Shown here one piece after another: positions 29,414 through 36,334 of a stretch of 36,334 nt of DNA; position 1 is the first letter of the stretch, and each line of letters opens with the position of its first letter. Made by a program: the position numbers and the translations under genes. Origin of the DNA: Pelagophyceae sp. CCMP2097 (taxonomy: Eukaryota; Sar; Pelagophyceae). The stretch is taken from contig MU657181.1 in assembly GCA_026770575.1 (NCBI GenBank), positions 631,831-668,164 on the forward strand. Direction: 5' to 3'. The notes beneath the pieces were generated by a model. It saw only the letters and a program-made list of their open reading frames with translations. It did no database searches and had not been told where the DNA came from.

Positions 29414-30507
29414 TTAATCGCCGAGGGCGCGGAACTTGTCGATGAGCGGGTCCTCAAAGGGCGAGTCGCCCAGGGCGAGTTGCTTGTTGCGCTGCGTCGC
29501 GACCACACTCCGCGCGATGAGCTCCTCGATCTGCGCGCTGCGGCGCTCGATGATGGACACCGTCTCGCGCGCCGTCGAGAGGCACCGGGCGGAGACGGCA
29601 GCCGCGTCCGCCGCGCGGGAAACGCGCTTGTCCAGCGCGATGCGGCCCTCCCTGCGAAACACGTCAGCCGTCGCCGCGGCAAAACGCCCGGACGCCGCGG
29701 GGGTGCAGGTATCGTCGCGCGGCGGCGTCGTCGCCGCTGCGCACCGCGTCCTACGGTCCACAGTGATGCAGAGGGCGAAACGAGCCTCGCGAAAAGGAGC
29801 GCACCATGGCCGCAGACTGCGCCGCGTCTCTGTCCGTTGTCAGCGCCCGGAGGTTCCGCTCGTTGCCGTCGGACGCGTCCTCGGCGGCATCTGTGACGGG
29901 CTCGAGTGCGCACCTGTGCGCGAGGACCCCCGCAAAAGGCCGCGCACCGATGGCGCGCTTCGCTTCGGCGAGGTCCGCCGCGCACTCTTTCGCTTGCGCG
30001 AGGAGCGTCGCGTCGATGCCGAGGCTCGCGAGCTTGTCGTTCATCTGCCGGTCGTTGCCGAGCTGCGGCGAGGCGGTTTCAGGGCGCCGTCTCGCCTTCG
30101 TCGCCTTAGCCACGCACCGACGCGCCAAAGTTCCTGCCGACGCTCCCGCCGAGCAGGAAGCCGAGGGGCCTGCGGCTCTGCGCGTCACGGGCGCACCCGT
30201 GCACGGCCGCGAGACGACGCACCCCAAAATCAAGCCTCCGACGACGGCGCCCGCGACCTGCGAGGCGGCGTCGAGGTGGGCACACATGCTTCCGGCGGGG
30301 CGGCGGTCGCACCGCGCCGCCCGTCCTGCCGGTCTGGCGGTCCATGTCCTTTGGGAGCTTGGCCTCGAGGATGCGCTTGGCTTCATCGAGCGTGTCGCGG
30401 ACCGCATATAGTGGCCTCCCGCGGCGTCCATGCGCGGCGGACGGCGCGTGGCCCACGAGGCCGAGCGTCGGCGCGACGCAGAGCAGAAGCACAATGGCAA
30501 AAGTCAT
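29414..30507 (-). CDS. Glycine-zipper membrane protein with helical C-terminus
   Basis: Minus-strand exons 30507-30313, 30257-30223, 30169-30118, 30062 to about 29997, about 29939-29807, and a last exon ending at 29414. The 35-nt second exon is a microexon. Introns of 55, 53 and 55 nt all start GTGCG. An in-frame 57-nt intron (29996-29940) is likely but could be retained. The junction into the last exon is unresolved; phase-compatible acceptors exist near 29650. The leader MTFAIVLLLCVAPTLGLVGH is a signal peptide, possibly with a plastid transit segment. The spliced core AGAVVGGLILG then PLGFLLGGSVGRNFG is a glycine zipper of two membrane helices with GxxxG spacing. The remainder is helical and charged (AKECAADLAEAKRAI; ETVSIIERRSAQIEELIARS). 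It may be a plastid or endomembrane protein; the function is unknown. Confidence 0.6.
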
Positions 30508-30657
30508 TCGATATCGATCCAAAACACGCGTCCGTTCACGAGAGTTCCCTTCTTCGAAGCATTTTCGAAGCCCCGGAATCTCGGGCCCGCGGGCCGCACG
30601 TTCGTCGGGGCCGCGCGCCTCTGCTCCGCGCCTGCGCCCCCCTACGTTGCCGGCGAG

Positions 30658-33058
30658 ATGTTCTCAAAGGCGGTCAACGCGTCTGGCCTGCTGGAGAGCC
30701 GCGTCGAGCAAGCCGCGGACCGCATCTCCACCGACGGCGCCGAATCCGGCGCCGGCGACGCTTCGGCTCGGGCCGTCGCAAACCGACTCGCGCGAAAACG
30801 CGACGACGGCCTCACGCCCGAGCAGCGCGACTGGGAAAACGCCAAGCCAAAAGGGCCCGCGCAGCTGCGCGACGACGACCAGCATGCCCGCACGAGCAAG
30901 GCCGTCGCAGACGTACGGACCCGCGTCCGTGGTCCCAGGGGTGATGCGCACCCCAGGAGGCATCTGACGCCTGTTCGCAGGAAAATGACGACGAGGCTCT
31001 CAACTGGAAGTGGATCGCGATCAATGCTGAAGGCAAGATGCTCGAGACGGCGCGCCGCGACGTCGCGCTCTTCCGCAGCCGCGTCGCCGCAGCAAAGTGG
31101 GCAGCGTGCGTCCACCGGAGGCCGCCGGACGTCGCGAGGCCCCTTTTGGGACCGCCGCATCTCCAGGCGCGTGTGCCCGAGCGAGTTCACGGTGAGCGAG
31201 CTGGCTCGCGGTGCTCGTGGGGCGTTCGAGCGCGATGTGCGGTCCCAGCGCGTGCAGGGCGACGCGGACGACGAGCTGGCTGCGGCGCTGGAGGATGATC
31301 CCGTCTGGGTCGAGTTCCGACGGCAGGCGGCGCGGACGCGCGAGGGAGGCACCGACGCCGACGCGCGCGCGGCGCTCGCCGCGCTGCGCGACGCCGAGGA
31401 CGAGCTCTCCAAACTCGAGTCCGAGGCCGATGAGGCTCGGTGCGAGGCGGACATGCACGAACTCGCCCTCGTCGAAATGTTCTCGCGGTGCCAGCACGCA
31501 GAAGCCGCAAACGCGGACCACGCCGCCGCCCTCCGCGCGTCGCCCCACGGCGAAGCGCTCCGAGAAGGCTGCAGACGCCTCGCCGAGCTCCGGCACCCGG
31601 CGGCCGCGCCCGACGCCGACCCGGCGCGCCTCGCCGCCGCCGCAGCCGCGCTCCTCGCCACGGCGCCCGATGACGCCGTCTGGGAGCAGCCGCCGCCGGC
31701 CGCGCGCCGTGACGAGCCCGCGCGCCACGAGCCCGCGCCGCCGCTGGACCGCGAGGACCGACGACCCCGCGCCCCGTCCAACGAGTGGCAGATGCGCGAA
31801 ACCGCCTCGGTGCGTCGTATGCGTCTCTTCGACGCCGCGCCGTCGCACGCCCGAGGCGGAGGACCGCAGACAATCGGACTCTGGTAGGCCGAGGGCGAAT
31901 GGCGGCCGGCGCGAGGCGCGCAGCCCGCGCGCGCGAGGATACGCGACGCGCCGTCGGGGACGAGCCGCATCGTACGTCTTGCGCAGTGCCGTGCCTATTG
32001 CACGCGGAACCCGCGCTCTAGGACGCGCTCGAGGCGCGCGCGGTCGAGCGGCGGCGCGTTTCGGAGCTGCAGCAGCAAGCCGCCGCGCGGGAGCGGGAGC
32101 AGAACGGCTACTACGGGAACGGCGAACGCTCGCCCGTCGAACGACGCGCGGCGCCAGTCTACGCCGCCCAGCCGGTCTACGCGGCGGCGCCGTACGCGCC
32201 CGAGTCGCCGCGGGCGCTCCGGCCAACCGCGACCCCTGTGGCGGCGGCCGACTCGCCCGAGTTTACCGCCCTCGTCCTGCGCCTCGAGGCCGCAAAGGTC
32301 CGCAACTGCGCCAAGGCGGCGCGGCTCCTCGACGACGAGGAGCTCGCCTGGGCCGACCTCGAGGCCATGTTCGACGCCACCGGACCCGACGGCCTTCACC
32401 GCACGCTCAAGACCGTCCAGGGCCTCACCGTCGGTCAGTCGCGCCGTGGCAACTGGGCCGAAAAGACGCGGGCGACGTAGGCGCCTGCGCGGCCATCGAA
32501 CTCAAGGTGCTGCAAGAGGCCGCAGATCGCAAGAACGCGGCCGCCGCGCCGTCGACGGCCACGCCGCTTTCGACGAAACCGCTGCTGTCAACGACACCGC
32601 CAGCCGCACAGTCGATCGACGCGACCTTCGCGTCGCCTTCGACGGCCGCGCCGCCCTCGTCGACGGCACCGCCAGCCGCAGAGTCGATCGACGCGACAGC
32701 CGTGCTCCCGTCGACGGCCGCGCCGGTCGCTGAGTCGATCGAGTCGACGGCCGCGCCGCCTTCGACGGCTGCGCCGCCAGCCGCAGAGTCGATCGACGCG
32801 ACCGCAGCGCCACCTTCGACGGCCGCGCCGCCAGCCGCAGAGTCGATCGACGCGAACGTCGCGCCGCCGTCTACGGCCGCACCGCCAGTCGCGCCGCCTT
32901 CGACGGCGCCACCAGTCGCGGAGTCGATCGACGCGACGGCCGAGCCGCCTTCGACGGCCGCGCAGCTTTTGACGGCCCCGCCTTCGACGACCGCGCCGCC
33001 CGTCGCGGAGTCGATCGAAACGACCGACGACGACGACGACAACAACCAACCCAACTGA
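30658..33058 (+). CDS. Coiled-coil protein with ESIDAT repeat tail
   Basis: Six exons, 30658-30912, 30981-31105, 31167-31809, 31888-31971, 32022-32433 and 32481-33058, with introns of 68, 61, 78, 50 and 47 nt, give 698 aa. The join at intron 1 yields SKAVAD then ENDDEALNWKWIAINAEGKM. Exons 2 and 3 encode charged helices likely to form a coiled coil (TARRDVALFRSRVAAAK; LRDAEDELSKLESEADEARC). Exon 5 has a Gln-rich helix, a Tyr/Pro-rich linker and a compact helical segment (KVRNCAKAARLLDDEELAWA, then DLEAMFDATGPDG) that continues into exon 6. The last 140 residues are Pro/Ala/Ser/Thr repeats, ending in an Asp run. No catalytic motif is visible. It is divergent from the glycine-zipper gene, with about 150 bp between starts. 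It could be a cytoskeletal adaptor, but no family is recognised. Confidence 0.7.
32599..33025 (+). repeat. Seven-copy ESIDAT protein repeat
   Basis: Seven copies of a unit built on A-E-S-I-D-A-T occur, spaced mostly 17-20 codons with Pro/Ser/Thr/Ala filler (PPSTAAPPAAESIDATAA). Variants are QSIDAT, ESIEST, ESIDAN and ESIETT. The copies are diverged, with irregular insertions, so this is an older, evolving repeat and not a fresh slippage array. It is in frame with the 698-aa protein. Confidence 0.8.
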
Positions 33059-33292
33059 TAATCGCACTTCACTAATCGCACTCTTTCCCTTGACGTGTCG
33101 GTCTGCCGAGTCATGGTGGAGAGATGGAGGACGACCGTCCAACCTCCTTTCGTCTCGTCGGCAGACATATCGTAGTCTTCGCCAAAAACATTTTCCCGCA
33201 CTCCGGCCGATAGGAATTCCTACTTCCGGATTTCGAATCGAGGGTTCTTCGACGAGTTGACGGCGGCTTCATATTTTGAGCGTCGACGCACG

Positions 33293-34988
33293 ATGAGCAC
33301 CCCAGCAATGGTCAAGTGGAAGGGTTCGACATTCGAGGTCCACCTGCTTCAAAAAGGCGGCGCGTGCAAGACGAACTCCGAGGTCTACAAGGAAGTGCGA
33401 GAACGCGTTGGCTGCGAGCTCATTCGCCTCATCGTCAAAGGTGCGTCTCGAACGACCGACGCCTTGCGGGAAACGCGCCTTGCGTGCCCCCGCGGGACCG
33501 CGCGCTGCTGTAGGGAATATTCTCCCCGACGACGGCGCGCCGCTCGCGGGGCCCGTGCACTTGCTCGCCGTGGGCACGGCCCTTTCTGCGGCGGCGGCCG
33601 TCCGGGATGCGCCGGAGCTCCAGGCCGATTTGCGGCGCCAGCGGCGCGTCCGCGACGTCGTCGACGACCTCGACGACGACGGCAATTGCGGCGGCGACGG
33701 GGCCGAGGCGGAGCTGTCCGACGAGATCAGCGGCGTGCGCTGCGGCTTTGGCCGCGTCGAGGCGCTCGGCGGCTTTGGCGACACCTCCGCCGCGACGGCG
33801 ATGCTGCGCCGCCTCGCGACGGACGGCGGCGTGCGCTCCGTGATGCGGCGGCGGCGCTGGTTCGTGCCCGTGCTCCGGGAAATGTACCCCGAGGGCACCG
33901 TCGGCCAGGACCCCGTCTGCGTCCTCGGCCTCAACGTCAACAGTGGGCAGGAGATCCATCTCCGCCTCCGCACCGACGACTTGGAAGGCTGGCGGAAGTA
34001 CCTCACGACGATCAAGGTGCTCTACCACGAGCTGGCGCACAACGAGATCTCGTCGCACACGCCCGCGTTTTACGCCCTCGTCTCGCAGATCGACCGAGAG
34101 GCCAACGCCCCGGGAGTCCAGGGCCACGTCGTCGGCGGCGCCAACGCTCCGCGCCGGGCAACGACCAAGGCCACGGACCGGCCCGCCGCGCCGCAGCGCC
34201 TCGGCGGCGCCGACCGAGGGGCCACCGGCGCCGAAGGCCGCAGCAGGCTCCTCGACGCGCAAGTCCCGGGGTTTGGCTTCGCATCCAAGCATCGAGCCGC
34301 CGACGAGGCTCCGTGCGACCCCAAGGCGTGCATCTGCGGCGCCTGCCCCGCGCCGCCGGCGGCGTACGCCGGCGAGCCGCCCCCCGCGGTGTCTCCCGAC
34401 GAGCCGCCCACCGCGGTTCCCATGGAGGACGCGATGGACCTCGACGGCGACTCTCCGATGATTCCGGACGAGCCGGACGTCGACGTCGACGTCGAGCCGT
34501 CCGCGCCCGCGCCAGATCCCGAGGGCGCCTCGTCGGCGGGCGCCTCTGACGTCGCGTCGCTTGTCGCCATGGGCTTTAGCGCGGAGCAAGCGTGCGCCGC
34601 GCTCGAGGCGGCCGGGGGCGACGTCGACCGCGCCGTCGAGCGGCTCCTCCAGGGCGACGACGAAGACGCTGCCGGGCCGCCGCCGGTCGACCCGGCTTCG
34701 CGCCAGGCGCGCATCCTCGCCGCGTCGACGGAGCTCAAGGCGCTCGGCGCCTCCGCGGCGGCGGCGGCTCAAACGCTGCGGACCATCCTCGCCAACGTGG
34801 ACAAAGCCGACGCCAAGTACCGCCGCATCCGCCTCGCCAACAGCCGCTTCCACGAGACGTGCGGCCGCTTCGCAGCCGCGCTAAGGCTCCTCGAGGCGAC
34901 CGGGTTCGAGCGCGACGGCCCGGACCTCGTCCTCAAGCGCGCGCCCGACGCCGCGCTCATCTGGCTCGGCCGCACGGCGCTCGCGTGA
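33293..34988 (+). CDS. UBL-WLM-UBA-PUB metalloprotease (Wss1-like)
   Basis: Two exons, 33293-33440 and 33514-34988, with a 73-nt intron (GTGCGT...TGTAG, phase 1), give 540 aa. Residues about 5-72 are a ubiquitin-like fold (VKWKGSTFEVHLLQKGG, CELIRLIVKG across the splice). The WLM peptidase domain follows at about 120-245: GLNVNSGQEIHLRLRTDD and the zinc site HELAHNEISSH, with His221, Glu222, His225 and His231. A Cys-containing segment (CDPKACICGAC) lies near 318-328 in a disordered linker. A UBA domain occupies about 395-429 (VASLVAMGFSAEQACAALEA). A PUB/PUG-like helical domain closes the protein at about 442-540. Wss1-type proteases cut DNA-protein crosslinks and work with Cdc48/p97, to which PUB domains bind. 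The order UBL-WLM-PUB is known in fungi and plants; the extra UBA suggests ubiquitin-chain recognition. Confidence 0.9.
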
Positions 34989-35044
34989 CGCTAACAGAGG
35001 CTGAAATTTGATTCCACGGCGGCGTTTCGGAAACATGTTACGGG

Positions 35045-35557
35045 TCAGAGTCGCCGCGAGTCGCGGACGGCCTCTGCGGCGATGCGAAGCTCGCGGATCG
35101 TGGCGGCCTTGTCGAGAGCGGCCTTGCCGCCGCTCGTCTCGAGCTCCTCCTCAAGGAGCTCCATGGTGCGCAGCGCCGTGTTCCAGAGCATGACCGGGTG
35201 CCGCACGATGCCAACGAAGAAGCTTTCGAGCTTGCCGGCGAACGAGTCCGAGTTCATGGGGCGGTCGTCCTCGAGGAGCTCGGCCGTGCGCTCGGCCGTA
35301 GCGTAAAACAGCGCCGGGTGGCGCTCCAGGCCCTCGAGAGCCTCGTCGGCCCGCGACCGCGAGGCCTCCGCAGCGGCGGTGCCGTCGGGTCTACGAGGGC
35401 AGCGCCGTCCGAGGGAGTCGCAGCGCCGCGCAGGAGTTGGTTGGACGTACGCTTCGGCAAGGCGAACGACTGCTCGGTGGCGCGGGTGAGGCGCGAGCGG
35501 CGCAAAGGCGGAGCACGCGGCGGCGAGGGCCACGAGCGAGAGGCGCCTCGAGAACAT
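35045..35557 (-). CDS. Plastid-targeted small protein (bipartite presequence)
   Basis: Two exons on the minus strand, 35557-35451 and 35390-35045, flank a 60-nt in-frame intron (GTACGT...CGTAG). Spliced, the protein is 150 aa. MFSRRLSLVALAAACSAFAP is an ER signal peptide running into CSAFAP, which matches the ASAFAP motif that routes proteins into secondary red plastids with Phe at the cleavage site. The mature part has two related helical segments: HPALFYATAERTAELLEDD and HPVMLWNTALRTMELLEEE. They share the pattern HP-x-x-(F/L)-x-x-(T/A)-x-R-T-x-E-L-L-E-(D/E), so it is an internally duplicated helix. I do not know the family. The intron is multiple-of-three and stop-free, so it could be retained. 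The gene converges on the WLM protease gene with 56 bp between stops. Confidence 0.72.
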   Translation of the reverse strand: MFSRRLSLVALAAACSAFAPLAPHPRHRAVVRLAEAYVQPTPARRCDSLGRRCPRRPDGTAAAEASRSRADEALEGLERHPALFYATAERTAELLEDDRPMNSDSFAGKLESFFVGIVRHPVMLWNTALRTMELLEEELETSGGKAALDKAATIRELRIAAEAVRDSRRL

Positions 35558-35741
35558 GGCGCTGCCTTTGCCCTCGGGGCGCGAAGATGGGGCGCGACGC
35601 GGATCCAGAGTGCGACACCGGATGTACCTTCTCTTGAAGTCCTGACAAAGTGTTCCGTTTCGGCTCGGAAATTTCCGACGTCTTCGTGCGAAACGCCTTG
35701 CAAGAGCAACGTGCCGGTCCGGTGAGGTTGCTTGCTTAAAA

Positions 35742-35756
35742 TCCACCCTGGGTGGA
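35742..35756. promoter_or_regulatory. Palindrome TCCACCC-T-GGGTGGA, copy 1
   Basis: A perfect 7-bp inverted repeat around one base lies 185 bp upstream of the plastid-targeted gene start. The same palindrome with the central base complemented recurs at 36214-36228. The arms resemble GC-box or zinc-finger sites; the function is unknown. Confidence 0.45.
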
Positions 35757-36213
35757 AATTTCAACGCGATGCGCGCGTCGTGGACGAGCAGGACGTGGAC
35801 GAGCAGAGAACGAGCAGGGCGTGCAGAGAAGAAGACAAGGCGCTCCAGAGATCGAACGGTTTCCAAGGGCAAAGGACGCCGCGCGCCGAGTTATCGTGCC
35901 TATACGGGGTGGGGCTGTTCCAAAGGGGAATAACCGTCAAACCCGAGTCAAAGGTTGGCTTCCAGGCCTAGAGGCCCGGTGCCAAGGCCTCGGAGAGCGC
36001 GTCAGCACATATAGCGCGGCGTCTCCTCGCGGTGGTATGGGTGCCCAGTCACTTTGGCACTTCGGTCGTGGTTCGTTGGGGTTGCCGGTTGGGGGGCGGG
36101 GCGTCAGCGGCTTTTTCGAGGGTTGTAATTTGTAACCCGTGGTTGCGGCCAGTGAAAGGAACAGGGTGGATCTTTGGCAAGCAAGAAGTCTACTCCGGTG
36201 TAGTCTGTAGAGC

Positions 36214-36228
36214 TCCACCCAGGGTGGA
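36214..36228. promoter_or_regulatory. Palindrome TCCACCC-A-GGGTGGA, copy 2
   Basis: This is the exact reverse complement of copy 1 at 35742-35756, 472 bp away. Both copies are next to AT-rich bases. They could be paired factor sites or the remains of an inverted-repeat element. Confidence 0.45.
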
Positions 36229-36334
36229 TTATTACAAGAGCGCGCCGGAGGCACACGGAGGACCCGAAGGATACAGCCAAATCCCATTGCAATGCCCACG
36301 TAAATAATTGAAATTATTTAACTAATCGCTGAAC

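Larger units (their letters stand above)
35558..36334. other. Spacer upstream of plastid-targeted gene, right edge
   Basis: No gene is supportable in these 777 bp. The segment includes the promoter of the minus-strand gene starting at 35557. Two copies of a 15-bp palindrome are present. ORFs are short and compositionally unlike the real genes. Sequence after about 36000 has lower GC and G-rich patches (36080-36100). An upstream exon of a gene beyond the right edge cannot be excluded. Confidence 0.45.

Noticed and set aside
31021..32226. 401-codon minus-strand ORF opposite the ESIDAT protein
   Set aside because: Arg/Ala-rich shadow of the plus-strand exons, with no start context or splice partners.
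1..36334. Bacterial or viral origin, operons, CRISPR arrays
   Set aside because: No operon spacing, no Shine-Dalgarno pattern and no spaced identical repeats. Nearly every gene has spliceosomal introns, so the DNA is nuclear eukaryotic.

Overview
This window looks like nuclear DNA from a GC-rich, intron-bearing micro-alga with a secondary (red-lineage) plastid; a pelagophyte-like stramenopile is the best fit. That placement is inference. The supporting observations are: short spliceosomal introns (mostly 45-120 nt) in nearly every gene; eukaryote-only genes such as INCENP of the chromosomal passenger complex and a UBL-WLM-UBA-PUB protease; a mitochondrial-type D-2-hydroxyglutarate dehydrogenase; and a protein starting with an ER signal peptide followed by a CSAFAP motif, the signature of bipartite plastid targeting in stramenopiles. 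Genes lie on both strands with no operons. About half of the roughly 49 introns I model begin GTGCG (usually GTGCGT or GTGCGC), and acceptors are YAG. GC-biased codon use leaves long empty ORFs on opposite strands, which are ignored here.

Layout. 1-752 (-): 5' part of a Lys/Ala-rich gene running off the left edge, in exons too short for a simple ORF scan. 1254-2313 (+): CPBP (CAAX-type) intramembrane protease. 3171-4502 (-): secreted protein with a duplicated Cys repeat and an acidic tail. 4746-6314 (+): D-2-hydroxyglutarate dehydrogenase. 6658-7747 (+): uncertain disordered protein. 7748-8620: AT-rich spacer with a diverged direct repeat. 8621-11393 (+): secreted ExeM/NucH-type nuclease. 11883-15989 (+): large protein with one clear and one possible cyclic-nucleotide-binding-like domain. 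16199-18064 (+): nodulin-like MFS transporter. 18320-19590 (-): unknown six-exon protein. 19808-20625 (+): small SH3-like repeat protein. 20772-22233 (-): leucine-rich-repeat protein. 22437-23254 (+): coiled-coil protein. 23595-26054 (+): nine-exon INCENP that also carries a SAP domain. 26424-27953 (-): N-terminally targeted class I methyltransferase. 28154-29215 (-): zinc alcohol dehydrogenase. 29414-30507 (-): glycine-zipper membrane protein. 30658-33058 (+): coiled-coil protein with an ESIDAT repeat tail. 33293-34988 (+): UBL-WLM-UBA-PUB metalloprotease. 35045-35557 (-): plastid-targeted small protein. 35558-36334: spacer with two copies of a palindrome.

The genes do not form a pathway; this is ordinary compact nuclear chromatin with mixed housekeeping functions. 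The most interesting items are the SAP-domain INCENP, the bacterial-type LTD-OB-EEP secreted nuclease, the duplicated Cys-repeat secreted protein, the GTGCGY splice-donor preference with one apparent 28-nt intron, and several unexplained palindromes and repeats in promoter spacers. All exon boundaries were deduced by hand from reading-frame and GT/AG consistency and have not been checked against transcripts.
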